From DATDIC01 sp963777625 (GTDB lineage Bacteria; Pseudomonadota; Alphaproteobacteria; Acetobacterales; Acetobacteraceae), in assembly GCA_963777625.1 (NCBI GenBank), contig CAVZRO010000001.1, positions 573,742 to 637,741 on the forward strand: a stretch of 64,000 nt of DNA. The letters are read 5' to 3'. Made by a program: the position numbers and the translations under genes. Below, in pieces: positions 35,680-44,270 of this stretch. Position 1 is the first letter of the stretch. The number at the start of each line of letters is the position of its first letter. The notes beneath the pieces were generated by a model. The model saw only the letters and a program-made list of their open reading frames with translations, was not told the origin of the DNA and did no database searches.

Positions 35680-37374
35680 TCAAAAGATGCCGTGCAGGAA
35701 CCAGCCCAGGTCGCCCGTGCCGGGATCCTCCCCGTCGCCACTGCGATAGAGCCAGAAGCGCCGTCCCTGCTCGTCCTCCACCCGCCAGTAATCCCGGGTT
35801 GCTGCGGTTTCACTCGCGTCACGCCACCATTCGCCATGAATGCGCTCCGGTCCGTCGGCGCGGCGGATCAGGAAACGTCGGTGGTGCCAGGTGAAGGCAG
35901 CGGGCGGGCGATCCGGCAGCAGAGCCAATGCCTGTACCGGCTGCGGCGGTGAGAGAAGCCGCACCGGGCGGGGCAGATCCGGGGGCCACTCCACCGTTTC
36001 AGCCGGTCCCCCGCGCGGTCCCATGGGCGGTCCCACGGGCGGAATCCGCCGCACCGAGCGCTCCGGCACGTCGCTTTCCACCCCGACGGCGCGCCAGACC
36101 CGCCGCGCCCCCAGCCGATTGGTGAGCCGATCCACCAGGGCCGAAAGGTCGGGGGCCTGGTCACCCGCCAATGCGTCCGCCTGCTGCCTGTCCAGCCGGT
36201 CAGCCAGCGACACCACCAGCCGCATCGCCTCCACCCCTGGCCCGGGGTCCACCGTCTCCACCCGTTCGTCCAGCAGGCGGACCAGGTGGGCCGCATCACG
36301 GCTCGGCCGCGCGGTGCCGACCCGTACGGCCTGGATGGAGCCATCCACCCGCTCGAACAACAGATCGAGGCGGCTGGCGCCGAGCCCCGCCCGGTCCAGC
36401 TTTCCGCAGACCCGCTCCGCAAGCTGCCTGACCACGCATGCAAAGGCTTCGGCGGTCAGCAGCGGTTCGACAAATCCCAGCCGGCTCGTGATCACGTCCG
36501 GAGGACGCATCGGCGTCAGCGGCTCGAACACGCGCCCCAGCGCCTGATCGAGCCGCAACAGCACCTCCGGCCCGAAGCGCCGTGCCAGCGGGCCTCGCGC
36601 CATGGCGGCAAGCTGACCGATCCGTTCGATGCCAAGCCGCTGAAGGCTGCCGACCGTCTCCTCCGCCAGCCGCAGTCCGGCGATCGGCAAAGCCGCCACG
36701 GAGTTTTCGGCTTCCCCGATCGGCGTGATGGCGGCCTGCACCGCCGCATAACGGGCCAACGCATAGGCTGCCCCCGGCGTATCCGCGATCGCCGCCCGCG
36801 CAGTCACCCCCGCAGCCGCCAACCGCCCGATCAAATCCGCCATCAACGCCCCCTCTCCCCCCTGGAGGAGAGGAAGAGCCCTCAACGCCCCCTCTCCCCC
36901 CTGGGGGAGAGGGAGGGGTGAGGGGGCCTCCCACAAACGCACCCCCTCTCCCCCCTGGAGGAGAGGAAGAGCCCTCAACGCCCCCTCTCCCCCTTGGGGG
37001 AGAGGGAGGGGTGAGGGGGCCTCCCACAAATGCGCACACCCAGTCACATCCGCCCAGATCCCATCCACCCCCTCCGCCGCGACCAAAGGCGCGTACCGCA
37101 AACACCACCCCGCCAGCCAGCGAAGCCCGGCCGCATCGGCAACGGGCTCCGCCGGCATCACCACCAGCCCCGCTACCAGCGCCCGCGCCTGCGCCAGGGG
37201 CATTCCCGGCCATATCCCCAGCGCGCGTGCCGACCCATCAGCCGCCATCACCGCCTGCCGCCGCCCGTCATGTCCGGCGGTGACCAGCGGCACGTCACCC
37301 GGCGGAGCGTCGGCTCGTTTGCGCAGCCGGTCGGTCGGCCAGGTCGGCAACCAGACGGAGATGACCCTGCGCAT
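35680..37374 (-). CDS. imuB: ImuB, Y-family polymerase-like mutasome subunit
   Basis: ImuB links DnaE2 to the sliding clamp. The 564-residue protein starts at 37374 (MRRVISVWLPTWPTDRLRKRA), overlapping imuA by 80 bp. The Y-family body is recognisable: ADGSARALGIWPGMPLAQARAL, VDGIWADVTGCAHLW, GIERIGQLAAMARGPLARRFG. The catalytic acidic pair of true polymerases is not conserved, as usual for ImuB. About residues 114-175 are a 31-residue unit present twice, encoded by inserted repeat DNA between GCAHLW and ALMADLIGRL. The frame is open throughout despite the insertion. Part of the SOS operon with imuA. Confidence 0.88.
   Translation of the reverse strand: MRRVISVWLPTWPTDRLRKRADAPPGDVPLVTAGHDGRRQAVMAADGSARALGIWPGMPLAQARALVAGLVVMPAEPVADAAGLRWLAGWCLRYAPLVAAEGVDGIWADVTGCAHLWEAPSPLPLPQGGEGALRALPLLQGGEGVRLWEAPSPLPLPQGGEGALRALPLLQGGEGALMADLIGRLAAAGVTARAAIADTPGAAYALARYAAVQAAITPIGEAENSVAALPIAGLRLAEETVGSLQRLGIERIGQLAAMARGPLARRFGPEVLLRLDQALGRVFEPLTPMRPPDVITSRLGFVEPLLTAEAFACVVRQLAERVCGKLDRAGLGASRLDLLFERVDGSIQAVRVGTARPSRDAAHLVRLLDERVETVDPGPGVEAMRLVVSLADRLDRQQADALAGDQAPDLSALVDRLTNRLGARRVWRAVGVESDVPERSVRRIPPVGPPMGPRGGPAETVEWPPDLPRPVRLLSPPQPVQALALLPDRPPAAFTWHHRRFLIRRADGPERIHGEWWRDASETAATRDYWRVEDEQGRRFWLYRSGDGEDPGTGDLGWFLHGIF
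36849..37034. repeat. 93-bp tandem duplication of a palindromic element inside imuB
   Basis: Two 93-bp units (36849-36941 and 36942-37034) differ at very few bases. Each holds CCCCCTCTCCCCCC and GGGGGAGAGGGAGG arms. The period is a multiple of three, so the ImuB frame is kept and a 31-residue unit (LWEAPSPLPLPQGGEGALRA and the following LPLLQGGEGVR) appears twice. Normal ImuB proteins go directly from the CAHL(F/W) motif to GGE. Confidence 0.85.
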
Positions 37375-38059
37375 CGCCTGCCTCCACGATCCAGGATGCC
37401 GGTTCGCCGCCGCGGCAACGGACAAGATCCAGCCGCCAATGGGCTGGCCCGAGCCCCGGCACGTCGGGCGCCCCTGCAAGCGGCGGTGGCGAAGGCAGGG
37501 CAGCAACCCGCCAGCGCGTCACCGCCGCATTCGGCTCGTTCAGGCTGGTGTCCTGCCGCCGGCTGCGCCGCAGCGCGAACCCGGTGACCGCGGAGCCCTC
37601 GGCCGCAATCTGCAACCGGCGCGAGGCGGTCAGCCGCAGGGGCCCCTCGATCTCGCCCACCACCGCGGCCAGACCGCGGCATCGTAGCCCCTCTTCCATG
37701 GCCGACAGCACCGAATCCGGCCGTCCGGCTTCAACATAGAGCACCCGGCGGGGAGAAAGCCCGGCGCCGGCCAACCCGGGAGCGAACAGGTCAGGGCGGT
37801 CCAGCACCCACAAGACCGGCCCGCGCATCCGCGCCAGCCGTCCGGCAATGAACAGGGCTGCCGCCGCCCCATGCTCTATTTCCGGACCGGTACCGGCGAT
37901 TTCGTGCAGACTGCCGCAGGGCAGGCCGCCCCCCGGCAAGTGCCGGTCGATTGCCGCCACCCCGAGCGGGAGCACGCCGCGTTCCGGGCCCCGACGCTCC
38001 AGACGAGCGATCCTGGCTCGAAGCTGCTCAAGCTGCTCGTCCTGAAGGCCAGCCGTCAT
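37295..38059 (-). CDS. imuA: ImuA, RecA-like SOS mutasome protein
   Basis: A 254-residue RecA/SulA-like protein (GVLPLGVAAIDRHLPGGGLPCGSLHEI, then ARMRGPVLWVLDRPDLFAPGLAGAGL and LIFVEA-like VLYVEAGRPDSVLSAMEEGLRC). ImuA acts with ImuB and DnaE2 in damage-induced mutagenesis. The start at 38059 is set by the LexA box ending 3 bases upstream. A -10-like hexamer inside the box places transcription at or next to the ATG, so the message may be leaderless. Intact. Confidence 0.88.
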   Translation of the reverse strand: MTAGLQDEQLEQLRARIARLERRGPERGVLPLGVAAIDRHLPGGGLPCGSLHEIAGTGPEIEHGAAAALFIAGRLARMRGPVLWVLDRPDLFAPGLAGAGLSPRRVLYVEAGRPDSVLSAMEEGLRCRGLAAVVGEIEGPLRLTASRRLQIAAEGSAVTGFALRRSRRQDTSLNEPNAAVTRWRVAALPSPPPLAGAPDVPGLGPAHWRLDLVRCRGGEPASWIVEAGDAQGHLRLVADLADRPAAQTSRRSAG

Positions 38060-38062
38060 TCA

Positions 38063-38095
38063 GAACATATAGAGAACTCAGCCGGAGAAAGCCAA
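38063..38095 (-). promoter_or_regulatory. LexA box and promoter of imuA-imuB
   Basis: GAAC, 7 bases, GAAC at 38063-38077 is the exact alphaproteobacterial LexA box. On the coding strand TTGGCT (38090-38095) and TATATG (38066-38071) are 18 bases apart, and the -10 lies inside the box. LexA would block RNA polymerase directly and release it after DNA damage. Confidence 0.8.
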
Positions 38096-38214
38096 GCCTC
38101 AGAGTCTGTCAGTCACACCAACCCGCGCGGACGAAGACCAGCGACTGCCCACGCAACCCGCGACCGCCTCATGAGGGAGAGTCACCCTCTCGAACGGCCT
38201 GTATTAGCCTCCCT

Positions 38215-38230
38215 TGAAACGATCGTTTCA
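38215..38230. promoter_or_regulatory. Perfect 16-bp palindrome downstream of pstS
   Basis: TGAAACGATCGTTTCA is fully self-complementary and lies 18 bp after the pstS stop, about 140 bp upstream of the imuA promoter. It resembles LacI-family operators (GAAACG/CGTTTC half-sites). No LacI-type gene is nearby, and a weak hairpin terminator for pstS is the alternative. Confidence 0.35.
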
Positions 38231-38248
38231 CCGTGACCGCCCGGCCGG

Positions 38249-39365
38249 TCAGCGGATTCGATTAATCTGGTTCTCGCTCAGAGCACGAATGAAATCAGGC
38301 AGTGGGATGAACTGCACGGCGCTGAGATATTTCTGCGCGTTGCCCCCCTCGGTCGAGATCGACCACAGCAGGAAGTGACGGATGGCGGCCGCGGTGGCTG
38401 GGTCGGGCTGCTGCGTCGAGACCACGGCATATTCGTAGTTGATCAGCGGATAGGAATTCTCCCCCGGTGCAAACGCCAGGCTCAGTCGCTCGTCGGCCGG
38501 TGTGCGCGGATCGAGCACCGAGGCGGCGGCACTTACCGTCTCGGCCGTGGGCAGCAGGAACTGTCCGGCCTGGTTCTTGATCCTCACTGTGCCCAGCCCC
38601 GCCTTGGCGATGTCGCCTTGGAAGCTGATGCCGATATAGCCAATCGTATAAGGCGCCGCGGCAACCGCCCGCAGCAGGCCTTCGTTGCCGGTCGCCGTGC
38701 GTTCGCCGGCGAACGGCGGGCCAGGTTACGGTGGTGCCGTAACCAACCTTGTCCTCCCAGCGTTGGGTCGAGAAATCGAGGAACTGGGTGAAAACGAACG
38801 TATCCCCGGACGCATCCTCGCGGCGAACCGGAATGATGGTTTCATGCGGAAGCTGCACGCCCGGGTTCAGCGCCGTGATCTCCGGCGCGTCCCACATCCG
38901 GACCGTGCCGGAATAGATGCCGGCCAGCGTGGGTCCATCCAGCTTCAGACCGGCTCCGTTCAGCTTCGGCAGGTTGTAGTTGACGGTTTGCGCGGATATC
39001 GCCAGCGGGATGTTGACGATCCCCGGATTCCGCGCCGCCTCTTCGTCGGACATGTAAGCGTCCGACGCTCCGATGTGCACCTGCCCGGCGATAGCCTGCT
39101 CGATCCCGGCACCCGAGCCGGTGGCGCCCGCCGTGATGGTGACGCCGGGATGGGCTGTGACGTAGTCGGGAAGCCAGCGTTGGAACAGCGGGTAGAGCAG
39201 CGTGGATCCGGTCTCGCGCAGTACCGGATCAGCCGCATCGGCTGTCAGCAGGCCGGGGCCGGAACAGGTCGGGACCAACGGCGCGGCGACAAACAGCCCG
39301 AGCGCAAGTATCGCCGAAGCGTACGATTTCAGCCTGACGCTGCGATGATGCAGGCAAAGGGTCAT
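38249..39365 (-). pseudogene. pstS: Phosphate-binding periplasmic protein PstS, +1 frame break
   Basis: The frame from 39365 has a signal peptide and the PstS body: LRETGSTLLYPLFQRWLPDY, ITAGATGSGAGIEQAIAGQVHIGASDAYMSDEEA and RREDASGDTFVFTQFLDFS. Near 38717 (around CGCCGGCGAAC) the reading passes to the next frame. It continues as GERTATGNEGLL, YTIGYIGISFQGDIAKAGLG and RIKNQAGQFLLP to the stop at 38249. The composite of about 372 codons is normal. pstC, pstA and pstB are not present beside it. The next gene upstream is an MFS carrier. Confidence 0.83.
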
Positions 39366-39409
39366 GTCAGCCCCGTTTTGTTGCGCGGTGTATGGCCCTG
39401 TGCAGGGCC

Positions 39410-40888
39410 TCAGTGGCCGATCCGATCGAGGTTGACCCCCGTCGTCTCAATCCGGTACATCCAGGTAACGATCGCCCCCAGGATCGAGGTGACCACAAGA
39501 CCATACAGCAGCGCCCGCGTGCCGATACCGACCAGCAGGAGCGGGAACAGGAACGCCGTCGCCACCGCGCCGATCTTCGCGAAGGCGGCGGCAAATCCCG
39601 CGCCCATACCGCGCACCTCGGTCGGGAAAACCTCGCCGGCGAGTAAATAGGTCTGCGCGTTCGGACCGAGATTGGTCATGAAGCTGAACAACATGAACCC
39701 GACAAAGATGAGGTCGATCTTCGCGGCGCCGCTGAAGTCGATCGAAAACGAGGCGATCAGCAACCCGGCGGCGCAACCGATGAAGCCTATGATCTGCAGT
39801 TTGATCCGCCCCGCTATGTCCGCCAGCACCACGGCGCAGAAGATACCGACGATCAGCAGCACATTGATCATCGCCGCGCCCTTGGCAGCCAGGATATCGT
39901 CCGCGATCATGTCGCTCAGGCTGCGGATATGATCCGCGCCGCCGCCGAACGCCGCCGCCAGGATGGTCGGGGTGAAAATGCCGATGCCATAGGTGCTCAG
40001 ATCCTGGATGAACCAGGGCACCGAGGCGAAGATCGTGGCGCGACGGTTGCGGCTGTTGAACAGCGCCGTGAAGGACGGATTTGCTCTACCTTCATCGGCA
40101 ACATTATCGATCCGGCGGTGCAGCGCGATATGGTGCGGATAGCGCGGCCGTCGGTACAGCAACCGCGTGACCGCGTGCTCTGCCGCGTCATGGGCGCCGC
40201 GCACCGCCAGCCAGTTGGCACTTTCCGGAATAAAGAACCGCCCGATGGTGACAATCAGCGCCGGGATCAGCGCGGTGGCATACATCCAACGCCAGGCATC
40301 CAGGCCTGGCACCAGGACCAGGCAGAGACACCCCACACCGGTGCCGGCGAGTGCACCCAGCGCCTGGAACCCGAACGCACCAAGCACCAGCTTGCCACGG
40401 CTGGTGCTTGGGATGCTCTCCGAGATGATCATGTGCGCGGTCGGATAGTCACAGCCGAGCGCCATCCCGAGACCGAACAGGCAGATCGCCAGCGCAAGGA
40501 AATTTGTGCACAGGATCAGCAGCGCGAGGAAGGCGCAGAAGATGATCATCTCGGCGATGAACATTCGCTTACGGCCGAAATAATCCGACAGGCCGCCGAG
40601 CAGGATGGCGCCGAGCAGAATGCCAAACAGGCTGGCGGCGCTGACGATACCCTTTTCCGTCGCGCCGATCTGGAACTCACGCACGATCAGCGGCAGGGCG
40701 ACGCCGGTCATGAAGACGACAAAGCCCTCGAAAAACTTGCCGGCCGCGGCAAGGCCCCAGATACGCCATTGCATGGCGGTCATGGGCACCGATTTCAGCT
40801 TGGTGCCATCAGGCCAGACCGGCACCTCATCGATATACTCCTGCACCGACCTGGCATTAGGCTGCGCGGATCGCGCGACACCGCTCAT
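39410..40888 (-). CDS. MFS transporter (phosphate/sugar-symporter-like)
   Basis: About 492 residues with twelve hydrophobic segments. The MFS signature between TM2 and TM3 is GGLSDYFGRKRMFIAEM and the repeat in the second half is ADIAGRIKLQIIGF. The long N-terminal tail before TM1 (VQEYIDEVPVWPDGTKLKS) and the PTAHMIISESIPSTSRGKLV motif resemble phosphate:H+ or aromatic-acid symporters. The start at 40888 is chosen because GGGAG lies 7 bases upstream. It runs into pstS with a 44-bp gap, so phosphate is one possible cargo. Intact. Confidence 0.78.
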   Translation of the reverse strand: MSGVARSAQPNARSVQEYIDEVPVWPDGTKLKSVPMTAMQWRIWGLAAAGKFFEGFVVFMTGVALPLIVREFQIGATEKGIVSAASLFGILLGAILLGGLSDYFGRKRMFIAEMIIFCAFLALLILCTNFLALAICLFGLGMALGCDYPTAHMIISESIPSTSRGKLVLGAFGFQALGALAGTGVGCLCLVLVPGLDAWRWMYATALIPALIVTIGRFFIPESANWLAVRGAHDAAEHAVTRLLYRRPRYPHHIALHRRIDNVADEGRANPSFTALFNSRNRRATIFASVPWFIQDLSTYGIGIFTPTILAAAFGGGADHIRSLSDMIADDILAAKGAAMINVLLIVGIFCAVVLADIAGRIKLQIIGFIGCAAGLLIASFSIDFSGAAKIDLIFVGFMLFSFMTNLGPNAQTYLLAGEVFPTEVRGMGAGFAAAFAKIGAVATAFLFPLLLVGIGTRALLYGLVVTSILGAIVTWMYRIETTGVNLDRIGH

Positions 40889-41107
40889 ACGGCGACTCCC
40901 TTCCAACTGGCGATCGTCTGCCCGATTGAGCAGCCGGCGCCCGCGGTTGTTCAGCAGCCCCAGAGCTGGTGCCGCAATCGCCGCGTCGTGCAGGGCCCCA
41001 CTAGCCGGCTACCGCGGCAGGCGTGTTGCAGTGCGGTGAAGCTTCCATGACCGCCGTGCCGTGCGTGCGATGGCCGCGGGCGCGGGCGCGGGAAGCGATG
41101 ATCAATG

Positions 41108-43995
41108 CTATCCGAAACGCTCCAGCATGTAATGCGGGTCCACCCGTTCTCCCCGCAGCACCGTGTCCGCGGTGATCCGGCCGATGATCGGCCCCAGCGT
41201 GTAGCCGTTGGCGCTGACGGCGTTGAAGAAACCTGGCAGGCCCGGGGTTTCGCCCAGGATCGGCGCGCGGTCGATGGCGGAATTGATACCGGTCCAGCTA
41301 CGGATGAAACGCAACCCGTGCAGCGCCGGCAGCACCTGTCCACACACCCACAGGTTGCCTTCGATATTACGGCGAAGGTTGCGGGTGCGACCAGTCTCGG
41401 CGTCGAATTCCCCGAACCAGCCGCCACCGACCAGGAACCCGCCTGACGCTGCCTGCTTCAGCGACAAATGCCGGTTGGCCACCGCGATCAGATGGCGCGT
41501 CAGCTGCGGTGCCGGTTCGGTAACGATGACCTGCTGCACCGTCCCGGTGACCGGCAGATCGATCCCCACCATGCGTCCGATCCGCGCCGACCACGGCCCG
41601 GCAGCGTTCACCAGCTTGCCGGCAACGATCGGCCCCTTGGAGGTCTCGACGCGCCATGCCGTGCTGATCCGGCCGATATCCTGCACCTCGGCGCCACACA
41701 GGATGCGCGCGCCGGCGCGTTGCGCCAGCATCCGCACCGCCATCGTGCCACGCAGCGGGTCTCCATAGCCCTCAGCCGGAACGAAGTCGGCCCCGACCAT
41801 GCGATCCGACAAAGCCGGCGCCAGCGAGCGCAACTCGTTGGCGCCGAGTGACGTGGCTTTCGATGCCCCAGCGCTGCTCCATGACGGATTTGCGCCGCAG
41901 CCAGGCGAGACCGGCTTCATCCTCCGCCAGCATCAGCCCGCCTTCGGCACGGATACCGAGATCGTCGCCCGCTTCCGCCGCGATCTGCTGCCACAGCGCG
42001 ATGCTGCGTGGCGCCAGCGGCAGCGTGTAGTGCGGCGGGGCCGCCATCTTCGGGCGTATGCTCGTCGAAATCATACGACAGAAGCTGCACGTGCAGGCTG
42101 CCGGCATTGGCGGTGCTGGCGGCCATGCCCGCCTCGTCGCGCTCCACCACCAGGACATCGGCGCCCTCGCCCGCCATGAACAGCGCGGAACAGAGGCCGG
42201 CCAGGCCGCCGCCGATCACCACCACGTCGGCGCGGCGCGGTTCGTTACCGGCGGCACCGACGTGATGAAGTCGGATCGGCGGCGCGGGGTCATCCAGCAG
42301 CGGGGCCTCAAACTCGGGCGCCTGGAACATCAGCGGCGCGGCCGGCGTGGGGCGCAGCGGCGCGCGCGGGGCGGCAAAGCCGTACTCCTCCGGCGCGTCG
42401 GGACACAGGCGGGCGACGGTGGCGGCGCAGAAGCGGCCCTGGCAGCGGCCCATGCCGGCGCGGGTGGATTTCTTGATGGCGGGAAGCGAGGCCAGGCCGG
42501 CGGCGAGAGCGGCACGGATCCGGCCGGCCGTGACCTCCTCGCAGCGGCACACGACGGTGTCGTCGGTCAGCGACGCGGGATCGAACGCCGGCGGCTGGAA
42601 CATGCTCCAGAGCGCGTCCTGGAAGGCGAGCGCGCGGACGAGAGCGCGGCGCGTGGCCGGCTCCTCGGGCGCGGAGAACCCCAGGTCGCGCGCCGCCGCG
42701 AGGCCGGCCAGGCGGCCTCGGGACATTGCCACGCGGGCACCCCCGAGCGCGGCGCCGTCACCCACCGCGAAAATGTCGCGCCCTCCCACAAGCGTGGAAG
42801 ACGCGCAGCGGCCGTCGTCGTCCGTGTCGGTCGCCAGGTGGCCGATGCCGCGATCGACGAAGCGATGCGACAGGCCAAGAGCGCGCGCCAGCCCCACCTC
42901 CGGCTGGAAGCCGAGATTGATGGCGACGACGTCCGCCGCGATCACGCGGTGGTCGATCCGCGCCTGCCGCACGCGGCCGTCACCTTCCAGTGCGATGATC
43001 CGCGCACCCCACAGGATCGGCACGCCGGCCCGCCGCAGGCGCGCGATCATGCCGATGCCCTCGCGCGCCAGGTCAGGCGCCGCCCGCAGCATGCGCCAGC
43101 CAGTGCGCCAGGCCGCCGGTCCGGGCCGCGGCGCCGCCTCCACCACCGCGACCGGCCGGACCCCGGCAGCGGCCAATTCGCACGCAAGCTGCAGGTTGAG
43201 CGGCCCATTGCCGGCAATCAGGACGCGATCGCCCGGACAGACGCGCTGGGTGCGGACGAGTGTCTGCAAGGCGCCGGTGGTCATCACGCCGGGCAGCGTC
43301 CAGCCGGGGAGCGGAACCGGCCGTTCATGTGCGCCGGGCGCGAGGATCAGGCGACGCGGGTGGAAGGTGACCGCGCGGCCGCGCAGCAGGGCGGCGATTT
43401 CCTGTGGGCCGAAGGCGCCCCAGACCAGCGACTCGGGTTCGATGGTGACGTTCGCCGCGAGGGCACGGCGGCGCAGATCGGCGCCGAGCCGGAACTGCGC
43501 GTCGGGTGCCGTGTCGGTGTGGCTGTCGGCAAGCGGCTTGGCGTACTGGCCGCCCGTGGCGGGGCGTTCATCCAGCAGCACGGTGGCGGCACCGGCCTCG
43601 GCCGCGGCGATCGCGGCGGACAAGCCGGCCGGACCGCCGCCCACGACCAGCACGTCACAGGCACGATCTTCCGGTAGCTGCTGGTCCGGCGCAGGGGCGA
43701 GCGGCGCCAGCATGTCCGGCGCGGCGCCGCTGACCTGCATGCCATCGGCGACCTTGGTCATGCAGGCGCGTTGGCCGATGCGTCCATCGACGGTGACCAG
43801 GCAATCGAAACAGGCGCCCATGCCGCAATGGAGCCCGCGCGGGGCGCCGGATTGCGTGCGGCGGAAGGTAACGATGCCGGCGGCGGAGAGTGCGGCGGCG
43901 ATGGTCTCCCCGGACAGGGCGGATATGGGCTGGCCATCGAATTGCAGAGTGACCGGCGAGCCCGCGGGCCGGATGGTGCGATGGGTGAGGCGCAT
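41108..43995 (-). pseudogene. Fused opine-oxidase-like flavoprotein (OoxA-OoxB fusion), two +1 frame breaks
   Basis: One reading unit of about 962 residues carries, in order: a 2Fe-2S domain with Cys57, Cys62, Cys65 and Cys78; a FAD/NAD(P) domain (VVGGGPAGLSAAIAAAEAG at about 118); a BFD-like iron-sulfur site (CRCEEVTAGRIRAAL and GRCQGRFC at about 470-515); and a DAO-type FAD domain (VVIGGGLAGLCSALFMAGEG at about 585). Separate proteins OoxA/HcnAB and OoxB/HcnC normally provide these. Frame breaks at about 42035 and 41852 (surplus A in GAAAGCC) lie in the second half. The C-terminal part (NAAGPWSARIGRMVGIDLPV) is well conserved. A dehydrogenase for opines, secondary amines or glycine-like substrates is the likely role. 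Confidence 0.78.
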
Positions 43996-44048
43996 GTCCC
44001 CATGGTGCCCGCCGGCGGGCCACCAGGGAAGCTCGGGGCGCTGCCCGC

Positions 44049-44231
44049 ACCCCGCCAAGGGCAATGCCCTTGGAACCCGCTACTTGGGTTGGGGTGGGGG
44101 TGGGTGCCTACACGTCTGTCACCAACAGCACCGTAGGCACCCACCCCCACACCCAACCAAAACGGATGGATTGCAAAGGCACAGCCTTTGCCGGGGTCCA
44201 GGGGCAGAGCCCCTGGCATTCCGGGCACGGG
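44049..44231. repeat. Composite palindromic repeat with a nested long hairpin
   Basis: Modules seen in order: CCAAGGGCAATGCCCTTGG; GGTGGGTGCCTAC and GTAGGCACCCACC as arms of a large hairpin; CAAAGGCACAGCCTTTG; CAGGGGCAGAGCCCCTGG. The same outer modules occur in reverse order at 51895-52006, without the large hairpin. The region separates the divergent flavoprotein and boxC genes. Confidence 0.8.
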
Positions 44232-44270
44232 ATTCCCCGACTATGCTGGCGGCCCAAGCCGAGCTCAGCC

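Noticed and set aside
36849..37034. CRISPR-like array
   Set aside because: There are only two 93-bp units, without variable spacers, and they lie inside imuB.
44100..44160. Intrinsic terminator for the genes around 44.1 kb
   Set aside because: The flanking genes are divergent, so neither ends here. The hairpin is part of a composite repeat.
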